Assembly (NCBI GenBank): GCA_036898135.1
Contig: CM072522.1
Coordinates: 31,735,775-31,799,774, forward strand
Length of the DNA stretch: 64,000 nucleotides
Source of the DNA: Oncomelania hupensis
Taxonomy: Eukaryota; Mollusca; Gastropoda; Littorinimorpha; Pomatiopsidae
Reading direction: 5' to 3'
A model generated the notes under the pieces. The model searched no databases and was not told the DNA's origin. It worked only from the letters and a program-made list of their open reading frames with translations. Positions 35,316 to 50,019 of this stretch are shown piece after piece; position 1 is the stretch's first letter, and each line of letters begins with the position of its first letter. Both the position numbers and the translations under genes were made by a program.

Positions 35316-38307
35316 TTAATCCTGGTAATGTATCCTACTTCTCAACAACACTCCAAAATCCCGCCTCTCATTACCCCCACTAAGCAATGTGCCCAAGTTA
35401 GCCTGCCAAAAAATCTCTCTCTGTAGCAGCTCTTCTTCTTGCTGAACACCCTCAATCCCAAATATTATCAAATAAGACAAGGTTGGATCTTCCGGATGAG
35501 GAAGGGAATTGCAATGCCGTGCTACCCTACACTTTTGGGATTTTCCAGTCTTGGCATCACTTTTGTGTCCAGCCCACCTCGATTTCAAATTTACAGTTGA
35601 CCCACTGTAAATAAAATCCTTGTGTTCATTACACAGTACCACATACACTGTGTTGGGAGTACTACACGTCAGATGTTGTTTTATTGTCCAACGCCTATCC
35701 CAAGGTGAAACAAACTGCCGGACTTGCTTCGAATGCGCACAAGTATCACACTTCCTCGAACATGGAAAAAATCCCCCTTGTTCACATGGCCCATGCAGGA
35801 CCTGACTACGGGGAACTGTTGGTTTATAGATTTCACCCAGGTTTGTTCTTCTTCTATCTGCACCTATCAAACACTTTTTAGGGAACAATAGTCTGTTTTG
35901 AGGGTTCTTGTATAATAACCGGAGATTATTCTGAATGATTTTCCCTTTGTTAGGTACTCTCGGGTCATACTTCGTAACCCAAGCAATCTTCTTACCTCCC
36001 TTCTTCATTTTCCTACTCTCAAGCTTCAAAATTTGCTCTCTAGGTTTGCTCGCACCTTGTTTCAAGTCTTCAAGAGCCCTACGCTCCTCCCATCCCGAGA
36101 TAACCAAATAACGGGCATATTCCTTTATCCTTAGTTGTAATATTTCATCGTTTGAACAAATCATTCTCAATCTTCTACCCATACCTATTGCCAATCCCTT
36201 AAAAACTGAAGGTGGATGGCAAGAATGAGGGGGCAGGTAGCTGTGTGAGTTTTTTGAAAATACATCTGTCTCTATCATTCCTTCTTCTGTAATTTTAACC
36301 TTTACATCAAGATAGTCTACTTCTTTGCCACATGATACCGTCCAGCGAATATTCTGAGGATGCAACAACTGTAGATGTTCCTGGAATTTGACCACATCCT
36401 GGACGTCAGGTAATATGGTAATCCCATCATCTCTGTACCTACTCCAATTCAAGTATTGTAGTTCCTGTTTTAACTTCCCATCAGATAACAATGATGTTAA
36501 CAAAGGAATTGGTGACTTATCTACCAACTTCCTGTCCAATTCACCCATAAATATGTCAACATAATCTGGTGCATGGCAAGGACCCATTGCTGTGCCTTTA
36601 TTTGGAGTTGCATAAATGATCACGCCCTCTCCATCTTCATGCATGCATACATTATTGTTTAATGCTATTTTCAGACCTTCTGTTACACATAGCGGAGATA
36701 CCTCTAACGGAGAAGGGTATTTTGTGATCATCTTTTTAACTGCAGGGATCCCCATGTTGTTGTCGACGCTGGGATACAATGATATTACATCACAGACTGC
36801 AAAACCTGCTGATTTGGGAAGCGGCGTCATTTTCTCTTTGATGATCTCAAGTTTGTGCAAAAATGCTTTGGTGTCAACTATCTGATAAGGTAACTGGCTA
36901 GTCAAATGACTAATTGTCAACTGAATAAACTTCGATAATGGTTGAGTTGGAGTACCACATCCTGACAGTAACAACCTGTAGGGATATGGCGCTGGCTTGT
37001 GTGTCTTTACTAATTGCTTACATTTTGCTGGATGAGTGTCTTTTATGTTAGAAATAAATGTCACAACATCATCTGTCAACTCGCCTTTCTTTTTCCATTT
37101 ATCTGCCCATTTAACTACTTCTTTTATCACAGTGTTTGTTGGATCTTCATTGAGCACATCGAACTGATTTGCATCCAATAAATCCTGACGAATCTTCTCA
37201 TTATCAGCCTTAAGAGACGTAATCACTGTTATTCCTGATTTATCCGCGTGCCTACACGCCACACCTTTTGTGACTGGCAACATCTTCAATTCTTGCAGCG
37301 CCTTTCTTTGACCACACGTCATGTTGTCCCTAATTTTACGTCTATTTTTAATGTCTAAAAACTCATCGGTGCATTTCGAGATGAAAGTTTCTAAAGCAGG
37401 ATCACCCTTCGGTGCGGCTTTCTCAGTAGGTTTATACCAAGGCAATTTTACAAATTCATCTTCACTGTCTGGTTTTTCGTTATTGACATCACTCAAACTT
37501 CCAACAACTTTTCCCTTTCTCTTCTGTAATTCAAAAAATCGATGCCATCGTAACCTTTCTGCCCAAGCATGCGTACCTAACATCTGATCACAAACATCGA
37601 TAGGTGACTTTGGAGTTGGAACAAAACAATCTGCCAATCTGCATACTTCTACTTGCTCAGGAGTCAACTCTATACCCTCTGCAAGAACAATGGGATCTCT
37701 TAGTTTTAGTTCTTCTTCTGATATCTGCACTTTCTGTCTCCCTATCTTCTTTGGTCTCCAAACTGCCTTTCCTCTTCGTTTTTTTCTATGAGGTCTGTTT
37801 TTATGAATACCATTGATACTATAAGGATTATCTTCTATAATTCTAAATTGACATGCAACAATTTTCCTAGATCCTTCAAACATTCCCAGATTCTGACTGT
37901 CAACTACACAGCTTTTCTTGACGGCTGCTTCTTTTTCAAATCTCAACAACTTCACATTATGCGATTTTTTTATATTAGTAATTAATTCCTTATTCTTCTT
38001 TCTAATACATCCTACACGTCTGTTACAATACAGTTCTCCGTGCACCTGAGACCATCTATTCCTCTCTCTCCAGTTCCCTCTCACATCTCCCTGCCATATC
38101 CACAGCAGCATCATGCACCGACATCAATACTTCCGTACTTGCTACTTCCAAAATATTTTTCAGTACCTCTACCTTTGACGAATCTACATCTAATGCCAAA
38201 TGAAGTTTCAGTCTCACACCTTTCGGCAACACTTTCTTGTCGATGCATTCTCGCAGAAATTTTGTACGCAATGTAGATTTTTCAAACCGCAACTGAATCT
38301 TTTCCAT
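35316..38307 (-). pseudogene. Penelope-like RT/GIY-YIG protein, minus copy (one frameshift)
   Basis: The protein starts at 38307 (MEKIQLRFEKSTLRTKFL) and shifts frame near 38056-38060 in a GAGAGAGAGG run. It then stays open to 35316, about 995 residues in all. RT blocks: VKTHKPAPYPYRLLLSGCGT, AVCDVISLYPSVDN (first catalytic Asp), NKGTAMGPCHAPDYVD, and RYRDDGITILPD (YRDD active site). A Cys-rich linker (GPCEQGGFFPCSRKCDTCAH) precedes a GIY-YIG-type nuclease (VYVVLCNEHKDFIYSGST, then LKSRWAGHKSD). The role is target cutting and template-primed reverse transcription. Apart from the single shift, which could also be programmed or a sequencing error, it looks complete. It shares nearly every residue with the plus copy. 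Confidence 0.92.
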
Positions 38308-38477
38308 GCGGACTTCTGACTCTTGAATTGAGGAAACGTTGATAACAGCAGTAGGGGGCCAACAAGGGTAGACGTCCAGTCAAAAGGTAATGAAATTAGT
38401 ATATTATCAACCCAGCTGCTTGCACCACACCACCACAAAGTCGTATGTTTGTCTTCTAATAAAAGAAGAATAGTACA

Positions 38478-39590
<1,113 letters not shown>

Positions 39591-39592
39591 AA

Positions 39593-42079
39593 AACAGACC
39601 TCATAGAAAAAAACGAAGAGGAAAGGCAGTTTGGAGACCAAAGAAGATAGGGAGACAGAAAGTGCAGATATCAGAAGAAGAACTAAAACTAAGAGATCCC
39701 ATTGTTCTTGCAGAGGGTATAGAGTTGACTCCTGAGCAAGTAGAAGTATGCAGATTGGCAGATTGTTTTGTTCCAACTCCAAAGTCACCTATCGATGTTT
39801 GTGATCCGATGTTAGGTACGCATGCTTGGGCAGAAAGGTTACGATGGCATCGATTTTTTGAATTACAGAAGAGAAAGGGAAAAGTTGTTGGAAGTTTGAG
39901 TGATGTCAATAACGAAAAACCAGACAGTGAAGATGAATTTGTAAAATTGCCTTGGTATAAACCTACTGAGAAAGCCGCACCGAAGGGTGATCCTGCTTTA
40001 GAAACTTTCATCTCGAAATGCACCGATGAGTTTTTAGACATTAAAAATAGACGTAAAATTAGGGACAACATGACGTGTGGTCAAAGAAAGGCGCTGCAAG
40101 AATTGAAGATGTTGCCAGTCACAAAAGGTGTGGCGTGTAGGCACGCGGATAAATCAGGAATAACAGTGATTACGTCTCTTACGGCTGATAATGAGAAGAT
40201 TCGTCAGGATTTATTGGATGCAAATCAGTTCGATGTGCTCAATGAAGATCCAACAAACACTGTGATAAAAGAAGTAGTTAAATGGGCAGATAAATGGAAA
40301 AAGAAAGGCAAGTTGACAGATGATGTTGTGACATTTATTTCTAACATAAAAGACACTCATCCAGCAAAATGTAAGCCATTAGTAAAGACACACAAGCCAG
40401 CGCCATATCCCTACAGGTTGTTACTGTCAGGATGTGGTACTCCAACTCAACCATTATCGAAGTTTATTCAGTTGACAATTAGTCATTTGACTAGCCAGTT
40501 ACCTTATCAGATAGTTGACACCAAAGCATTTTTGCACAAACTTGAGATCATCAAAGAGAAAATGACGCCGCTTCCCAAATCAGCAGGTTTTGCAGTCTGT
40601 GATGTAATATCATTGTATCCCAGCGTCGACAACAACATGGGGATCCCTGCAGTTAAAAAGATGATCACAAAATACCCTTCTCCGTTAGAGGTATCTCCGC
40701 TATGTGTAACAGAAGGTCTGAAAATAGCATTAAACAATAATGTATGCATGCATGAAGATGGAGAGGGCGTGATCATTTATGCAACTCCAAATAAAGGCAC
40801 AGCAATGGGTCCTTGCCATGCACCAGATTATGTTGACATATTTATGGGTGAATTGGACAGGAAGTTGGTAGATAAGTCACCAATTCCTTTGTTAACATCA
40901 TTGTTATCTGATGGGAAGTTAAAACAGGAACTACAATACTTGAATTGGAGTAGGTACAGAGATGATGGGATTACCATATTACCTGACGTCCAGGATGTGG
41001 TCAAATTCCAGGAACATCTACAGTTGTTGCATCCTCAGAATATTCGCTGGACGGTATCATGTGGCAAAGAAGTAGACTATCTTGATGTAAAGGTTAAAAT
41101 TACAGAAGAAGGAATGATAGAGACAGATGTATTTTCAAAAAACTCACACAGCTACCTGCCCCCTCATTCTTGCCATCCACCTTCAGTTTTTAAGGGATTG
41201 GCAATAGGTATGGGTAGAAGATTGAGAATGATTTGTTCAAACGATGAAATATTACAACTAAGGATAACGGAATATGCCCGTTATTTGGTTATCTCGGGAT
41301 GGGAGGAGCGTAGGGCTCTTGAAGACTTGAAACAAGGTGCGAGCAAACCTAGAGAGCAAATTTTGAAGTTTGAGAGTAGGAAAATGAAGAAGGGAGGTAA
41401 GAAGATTGCTTGGGTTACGAAGTATGACCCGAGAGTACCTAACAAAGGGAAAATCATTCAGAATAATCTCCGGTTATTATACAAGAACCCTCAAAACAGA
41501 CTATTGTTCCCTAAAAAGTGTTTGATAGGTGCAGATAGAAGAAGAACAAACCTGGGTGAAATCTATAAACCAACAGTTCCCCGTAGTCAGGTCCTGCATG
41601 GGCCATGTGAACAAGGGGGATTTTTTCCATGTTCGAGGAAGTGTGATACTTGTGCGCATTCGAAGCAAGTCCGGCAGTTTGTTTCACCTTGGGATAATAG
41701 GCGTTGGACAATAAAACAACATCTGACGTGTAGTACTCCCAACACAGTGTATTTGGTACTGTGTAATGAACACAAGGATTTTATTTACAGTGGGTCAACT
41801 GTAAATTTGAAATCGAGGTGGGCTGGACACAAAAGTGATGCCAAGACTGGAAAATCCCAAAAGTGTAGGGTAGCACGGCATTGCAATTCCCTTCCTCATC
41901 CGGAAGATCCAACCTTGTCTTATTTGATAATATTTGGGATTGAGGGTGTTCAGCAAGAAGAAGAGCTGCTACAGAGAGAGATTTTTTGGCAGGCTAACTT
42001 GGGCACATTGCTTAGTGGGGGTAATGAGAGGCGGGATTTTGGAGTGTTGTTGAGAAGTAGGATACATTACCAGGATTAA
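39593..42079 (+). pseudogene. Penelope-like RT/GIY-YIG protein, plus copy (5'-truncated)
   Basis: The open frame begins mid-protein (NRPHRKKRRGKAVW, about residue 170 of the full protein) without its own start and runs to the TAA at 42077-42079. RT (AVCDVISLYPSVDN, RYRDDG), the Cys-rich linker and the GIY-YIG nuclease (VYLVLCNEHKDFIYSGST) are intact. Differences from the minus copy are few: Q/P at CDxML, K/T at SLxADN, E/K at GxLTDD, Q/P at CKxLV, K/T at RIxEYA, L/F at LKxES, V/L at VYxV, and one added residue at SPWDNRRW. Having no N-terminus, it is probably not translated as a full protein. Confidence 0.9.
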
Positions 42080-43476
<1,397 letters not shown>

Positions 43477-43519
43477 TATAGATAATATTAATATATATTG
43501 ATATATAACAATATATATA

Positions 43520-44441
43520 ATATTGATTGCCATGTATTAATAATATGTTCATGATATATATAGTTATAGAAACCGATTATTGTTTCTGACACATTGTGCA
43601 TGTGGATTGATTGTGCATGTGGATTGATGTATCTTAGCCTTAAGATTCGGATCGAATTGTGCACATGGGAAACCCTGCAGGTGTCTGATGCTATGGACAC
43701 TTTGCAGAGGGGACCGCACACTCATATCTGGCGAGAATATTGTAGCCAGAGCTCTGACTTTTACAGATCAGCTCTGGGACGGTTTGTGGGGACAAACGCA
43801 TGACGCTTCCTCCCGTGGTACAGAAGGAGAACAACCAAGATTCTGCCTCTCCACGTCCGAACCTCGTAGCTACAAGACTCACCCGACTCACCAGATTAAC
43901 CTGAGAGGCAAGACCCCTTAGACGGACTCCATCACGCGCTGAAGCGCCGTAGATAAGTCGCCCACAAATGCAAACTGAGTTCTAAACCTCGAGAAAATAG
44001 TCAACCACTTGAATATACTCGCGTAGCACATGATGAAGAAGACCGGCTGAATGAAATACCCAGCACATTGAACTATATTACTTATTAATTACCGGTTAAT
44101 GCAGAAATGTTAGAGTTTGTGTTGAATATATAAAAAGTGAAATTACATACATACGACTGGTGTCATTCTATTTGTATTGTTGTGTATCTCTTAGTTTTCT
44201 TCTCTTCAGACATAATAACCTAGTCTTTTGATTAGTAATCAGTGTTTCTCAAATTGAGCCAAGTGATACTAAAAAGCCCGAGAACAAATATAAATTTTAT
44301 GTCACCAAGCACCGTGATCCGTCTCTCACATCGCTCTGGAATTCTGGTAAAAGAACGATCGATAGTGGTAGCCTAACACCCTCTATCAATAAGTCTTACC
44401 CCCTAGTAAGATAAACGTATCTTCCCCAGAATATCATCACA
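43520..44441 (+). repeat. Dispersed repeat X, copy 2, right part
   Basis: Resumes at ATATTGATTGCCATGTATTA and follows copy 1 (20570-21474) to the shared end ATCATCACA. It carries a small tandem duplication (TTGTGCATGTGGATTGAT twice near 43600). 44442-45160 to its right has no gene, only an (AAAT)n tract at 44658-44689. Confidence 0.65.
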
Positions 44442-44658
44442 GTATCATTGCCGGAACAGATTTATTTAAGTTACTATAATTAACAATTTATATTTGTTTG
44501 TTTGTTTCTTTGTTTGTCATGGTTGTCTGAAATCACATTGTTGTGAAAAGACGTTAAAATAAAATATTGAAATAAAATATTGAAATTGAATTCCTTGCAA
44601 TAAAACCAACCTCTTTAAACAAAAATACAATTTGTAATGTCACCTCTGTTCATTAAAA

Positions 44659-44689
<31 letters not shown>

Positions 44690-45162
44690 CCCTAAGACTA
44701 ACTGAAGAAGTCATTTAGAACATTAAAACTTACATTAGCCCATGTAAAGTTTGCAATGCGTATCAAAGCCTAACTTCCAAAAGACGACCTGGGCACACTG
44801 CCAACAAGCTTTGTGCTACTGCGATACATAAGCTTACCTTTTATAAAAGACCTTGACGTCTTCTTTACTATTGCTGTCTTCTGTTCCCTTTTAGTCTTTC
44901 AGGACGCCACGGCTTGCGTGTGTTGTAGGAATGTCAGCAGACTGGCACCGTTAAGCACGACTGCTCCGTGAGACACTAGTTCTCACACACTAAAGGGTTT
45001 AGTTGACACAAATGTCTATACAGGTCAAGAAGGTGTGTACCTCCCAGTGCCTACGTGTTACATGCATCAAGTCTTTTTGTATTTCCACATTTATATGATG
45101 TGAGGTGGGGTTTTTGCTATCTTAATAATACGTGGCTTTGTGCTGTGGGACTGACTGATAAG

Positions 45163-45175
45163 AGAAGAGAAGAGA

Positions 45176-45238
<63 letters not shown>
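45163..45238 (+). repeat. (GA)n microsatellite
   Basis: GAGAA units followed by about 68 bases of pure GA. Confidence 0.95.
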
Positions 45239-45240
<2 letters not shown>

Positions 45241-45320
45241 CTACACAAGTCATGGTGACTGAGTGTTGGTGAAATAAGCCTTCGATCTTTGCGTGTATCT
45301 GATTTAAAGATTGTTGCCCC

Positions 45321-45395
45321 ACCGCCGTAGCTCAAGTGGTAGAGCGTTCACCTGGCACACCGATGACACAGGTTCGAATCCCGTGGTAGGGGTAG
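45321..45395 (+). repeat. tRNA-like sequence / SINE head with A and B boxes
   Basis: A-box TAGCTCAAGTGG (45328-45339) and perfect B-box GGTTCGAATCC (45371-45381) have tRNA-like spacing, and the D-stem GCTC/GAGC pairs. The acceptor and anticodon stems do not pair well (ACCGCCG against GGTAGGG). A tRNA-derived SINE or tRNA pseudogene is therefore more likely than a working tRNA. Possible SINE body continues to about 45520. Confidence 0.5.
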
Positions 45396-45994
45396 GCAAA
45401 ACAAAATTTGGCAAGTTTTCCGTGTCCATGTTAGCAGTATGATTGCTCTGGTGGTTCAGTGTTGATTTAGGTCCCTACTCCTAGTTCCCTGGGATGGTTA
45501 TCCCCGTCTGCTCTATCGCCAATGGTGTGTGCAGGCCTAATTGGACGCCCCTGCCTATTTGGACGCCGGCGTCCAATTGGGTCTGACACAGAAGCCTAAT
45601 TGGACGCCGGCGTCCAATTGGGTCTGACATAGCAGCCTAATTGGACGCCCTCTGCCTAACTGGACTCTCCAAATATAATCGTTGTTTGTATGTAATATTA
45701 TCCCTATGTATGGATGGATGGATGGATGTTTGTATGTATGTATGTAATATATGTATGTAACCTATATAATAAACAACTGGGAAATGGCGCTCAAATGCTA
45801 ATGTTCTATAATGTAATTGTTTCGAACCAATAGGAATGAGGCGATTTGATGATATTATCCACCAAGCAGACATGCAATAATGACTTTAAAGCTCTTCAAC
45901 AGTGGCTTTAGTTCACAAATGAACTTATCTGTAAAATACGCTTCTGCCTTCGACGGTAACGCGCTAACAGTTGCCACTGACACATTGGTAGATG

Positions 45995-45995
45995 A

Positions 45996-46080
<85 letters not shown>
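45995..46080 (+). repeat. (ATT)n microsatellite
   Basis: About 86 bases of pure ATT trinucleotide inside the foldback element. Confidence 0.95.
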
Positions 46081-46081
<1 letters not shown>

Positions 46082-46453
46082 AGTCATCTGCAACATCTTC
46101 ACTTCAATCATGGAGTCGCTGTGCCAATCTGTGGGATTAAGAAAAAGCATGCTGCAATATGATGATGATGAAGATGATCTGTTGTTTAAAGTCCTTCGAT
46201 TTGTTAGACCTATATAGGACTGATCTTGTATTATTACGGAAAGGTGCTGAGAATAGAAACCTAGCCCCAAACACATATTACTTTTTGTAAAAACTATAAC
46301 ACCAAGACATATACATACACATTGAAACAGTCACACGCATAATTATATGTATTCAGTTGATATTAAATTACACTACCATTACGTAATGTTATCATATAGG
46401 ACGACGAGGGGGGAAAAAACTTCGAAAAGAAGACTCTAATATTGGTTCTAGAG

Positions 46454-46641
46454 CAGGGGTACCCACACTTTTTTTAGCATGCGATCTACTTATACCAAGC
46501 CCAAATGATCTACCTACCATAAAAATACAAAACATATATATAGATAATAGGCTGACGTCAATTTTTTTAATGCTTCGCGATCTACTCACAGTACCTTCCC
46601 GATCGACCGGTCGATCGCGATCGACGTATTGAGCACCCCTG
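46454..46641. mobile_element. hAT-type MITE, 188 bp, with 8-bp target-site duplication
   Basis: Ends are CAGGGGTACCCA and, in reverse complement, CAGGGGTGCTCA. The flanks are identical 8-mers TTCTAGAG (46446-46453 and 46642-46649), diagnostic of hAT transposition. It has no coding capacity. It is nested in the foldback element. Confidence 0.9.
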
Positions 46642-46796
46642 TTCTAGAGCATACACATGCCGGAACCTTCTTACAGTTCTTTGCTAAGGTCAGAGAGATA
46701 CAAATTAATTACCTGAATTAATCTCTTTTGGTATAATTTATACTAAGTATGTTTTCTTTTATTTATTTATATTCAATACAGATTGTCATTCTTCTT

Positions 46797-46865
46797 ATAC
46801 ATACATACATATATACATACATACATACATACATACATACATACATACATACATACATACATACG
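46797..46865 (+). repeat. (ACAT)n microsatellite
   Basis: About 65 bases of ACAT tetranucleotide inside the foldback element. Confidence 0.93.
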
Positions 46866-47401
46866 TACACGTTATTATATGTCAAAATGAAATATGTGCA
46901 CTCCATGCCCAATTGGACGACCCGGCGTCCAAATAGGCAGGGGGCGTCCAATTAGGCCTCTACTGTATGTCAGACCCAAATGGACACCGGAGTCCAAATA
47001 GGCAGGGGCGTCCAATTAGGTCTGCACAATGGTGGGTGTAGACGTTAAACCACAGCCGTGTGTAGCACTATGTCATGCCGCTGTTCAACAAAGGAGATTG
47101 TTAGCAAAACTAAAAAAGGTGTGGGTGGGGTCACTTGTTTCATCTACAACCACACCTTGGGTGCCGGAGTTTTACCAACTGCACACATACATAGCCGTAG
47201 CAGTGTGCCGTAGCCAGCGATCGGTGTGCCGCTGTTCGGCGCTACTATAGTCCACAACTAAGCTTATAATAAAGTCTTTGAGTTGCATTTGAAACCGCAG
47301 TAGATCTATTTGCCCCTTACCCGATATTTGACAATGACTGAATAGAGCTGTCTGCTTTTGTAAAATGTGGAGATTGCACCATGGACACCTCTGTACACAA
47401 A

Positions 47402-47403
47402 CA

Positions 47404-47496
<93 letters not shown>
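47402..47496 (+). repeat. (TC)n microsatellite
   Basis: About 95 bases of CT/TC with one TTTC interruption. 47029-47401 and 47497-47671 show no recognisable gene. Confidence 0.95.
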
Positions 47497-47501
<5 letters not shown>

Positions 47502-47671
47502 ATGACTGAATATTGGAGAATGTGAGTGTGAATGATAGGTGGAACGACTTTAAGATTAGGCTCCCGCTATAGAGCTTTGCAAACAGCAACTGTTTTTGAT
47601 TTGATTGTAACCAATGGTGAATTTGTGTCGTCAGTCAACCTTCTCCCGCCCCTAGGTAACAGCCATCACTT

Positions 47672-49471
47672 CTTATCCTATCCTATCATATCCCGTAACT
47701 CGGAGGTCGTAGGGGCACCACAGATGATCGTTCAACCAGCGTGCTCCATCTTTCCCTGTCCTCGGCAACCCTGATTGTTTCGCTCAGTGTCAAATCAGTC
47801 CTTCCTCGAATGTTGTCATCCCACCTCTTTTTCGGTCTCCCTCTTCTTCTACCTCCTTGCACTGTGCCTTGCAGGACGGTCTTTGCAAGACCTGATGATC
47901 TGGTGACGTGGCCATACCATCGGAGTTTCCGTTTTTTCACCACTGTGAGCAGGTCATCGTGTTGTCCAATAGCTTGTGTGATGGTCTGTCGGACTTCGTC
48001 GTTGGTGATGTGCTGGGTATAGGAAATGCCCAGAAGTCTTCTGTAGCACCTCATCTCCATGCTTTGTATTCTTCGTTGTAGATCTGCTGTGAGGGTCCAT
48101 GTTTCTCAAACGTATAGGAAGATGGAGATGACAAGGGAGCACAGCAGCCTTACCCTGGAATGTAAACTGATGGTCCTGTCTTTCCAAATTGGCTTCAACC
48201 TTGTTTGTGCGATCCTGGAGAGGACTTCCTGTCGGGACCCATTGTCTGATACAATGGCTCCTAAATATTTGAAGCCTTGGACTGTGTTGAGGGATTGGCC
48301 TTGGACTTTGATGTCCGTGTTGATGCGATTGGTGTTGTTGGTCATCATTTTGGTCTTCTCTGCACTTATTTCCATTTCATAGGCTCTGGAAGTGGTGTCA
48401 AGCCTCTGTACCAGCTGTTCAAGTTCTTGTTCCTCTCCAGCCAATCCATCAATGTCATCCGCAAAACGAAGTTTGGAGATTGTTCTTCCCCCTATGCTGA
48501 CTGTGCCTTCGTGATCTGCAAGGGCATCTGACAGGATGCGCTCTAGGAAGATGTTGAAGAATGTTGGAGAGAGTAGGCATCCCTGACGCATACCGATCGT
48601 TGTTCTGAACCAGTTTCCGATGGCGCTGTTGTGGAGGACTGCACTGGTAGCCTTGTCATACACGCTTTAGTCCATTTTCTACTCTGCCAGATCTTGCTAC
48701 AGATAATGGAGAGGGCATCAGCCATCACTTCTCCTCCTGCTTGAAGCAATTCTGCAGGTATGATTGCCCCTCCTTCAATGCTTGCACTGCTACCTCAACG
48801 GCTTCTCGGATTTCTTCTTTTTATCTTTTCTGGGGACATGCTAGAACTTCAATAATTTTAGGGCTGATGATGTACACTCTCATGGTTTCCCACAGAGCTG
48901 CATGCCAGACTCGGTTAAACGCCTTTTTGAAGTCTACGAACACATGATATAGATGTTGTTGGTTCTGTAGGTATTTCTCGCAGATTATTCTGAGTTGAAA
49001 ATCTGTTCAGTGGTACTTCGCCCTGCCTTGAATCCTGCTTGCTCTTCAGCTATGATTTGTTCAGCTTGGGGTTTCGACCTGTGGAGCATTATTTTCAGGA
49101 GGACCCTGCTGGGATGCCTGATGAGGCTGATGGTGCGGTAATTTTCACACTCCTGAATGTGTTACCTTTTTTGGAAAGAGTGATGACAAGCGACTGGGTC
49201 CATGGCGTAGGCCACTCTCCACTCTGCCAGATCTTGTTACAGATAATGGTGAGTGCATCAATCGTCGCTTCTCCTCCTGCTTGAAGCAGTTTCACGGGTA
49301 TGTTGTCCACTCCCGCTGACTTCCCCTTCTTCAGCGATTGCACTGCTGCCTCAACTTCTTCTCGGAGAATTGGGAGGATTTCTTCTTCTTCTCTGTTCTC
49401 TGGACATGCTAGAACTGATGGGTCTCCGTTTGGTGTGTGTTTGTAAAGGTCAGAGCAGTACTCTAGCTGTC
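47672..49471 (-). pseudogene. Non-LTR family A, copy 6, 3' half (RT)
   Basis: The reversed tail (CTATCCTATC) is at 47680-47690. The minus strand reads from 49471 down: YCSDLYKHTPNGDPSVLACP, KGKSAGVDNIPVKLLQAGGE, FKKAF, GMRQGCLLSPTFFNIFLERI, RFADDIDGLAGEE, then the family C-terminus (WYGHVTRSSGLAKTVLQG, GGRRRGRPKKRWDDN). It has several frameshifts. An extra segment of about 180 bases at 48665-48845 duplicates an earlier part of the RT region. The 5' half of the same copy resumes at 55146 after a 5.7-kb insertion. Confidence 0.88.
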
Positions 49472-50019
49472 TGTCACGTCCCAACTGCCTCAACAGTGGT
49501 TCGACATGCGTGCACTTCCACACGAGTAAAACAACTCAACACCTAAATAAAATATAAAAGACAAAACCAGAAGTGACAAGACAATTTCTTTTATTTCTCT
49601 CACACATTCACACTCAAAATTAACTCCCTTTTCCCCCTCCCCAACCTTCCAACCCTCAATCCCACTAATACAACCCAAAACTATACATAAAACAATAATT
49701 CACTCGAAATAATAATGATAATTAAATCAAAATGAAAATAGATGACTAACTACAAAATGTACAAAAGATTTATAATAATTATTTCTGGATCAGCTTACTA
49801 ATAACAAGGTAAATAAATGTAAGCAATTGCTTTAAATCTTTATATATATTCAAACCTTGTTTCACTTAAACTTCAAACAGCTGTTAACAACTCCTTTCTA
49901 TTATATAAAACAATAAAGAAAATTTATATTTTATACAAATAGAATTTGTAAGAAAATTGTTCAAATTCATAACTAATAATGGTCTGGCGAATTAATTCCC
50001 CCAGAAAAACTTGTGCTCT

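Larger units (their letters stand above)
45528..47028. mobile_element. Foldback-type element with palindrome-rich inverted ends
   Basis: Left end TGTGCAGGCCTAATTGGACG and right end (reverse complement) TGTGCAGACCTAATTGGACG are alike for about 75 bases and similar further in. A 6-bp flank ATGGTG repeats at 45522-45527 and 47029-47034. The arms are built from ATTGGACGCC/GGCGTCCAAT modules, including a 22-bp perfect palindrome at 45598-45619. The interior has no ORF; it holds GGAT/GTAT, (ATT)n and (ACAT)n microsatellites and a hAT MITE. The superfamily is unknown. Confidence 0.7.

Noticed and set aside
36616..37985. Antisense frames across the minus-strand Penelope-like gene, and their mirror set at 39531-41775
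   Set aside because: Same shadows appear in both inverted copies, as expected for antisense readings of one conserved protein.
45321..45395. Functional tRNA gene
   Set aside because: A and B boxes are good but acceptor and anticodon stems do not pair; listed as a tRNA-like SINE head instead.
49490..49678. Short minus-strand frame left of family A copy 7
   Set aside because: Low-complexity, AT-rich LTR-like sequence; no start context or domain.
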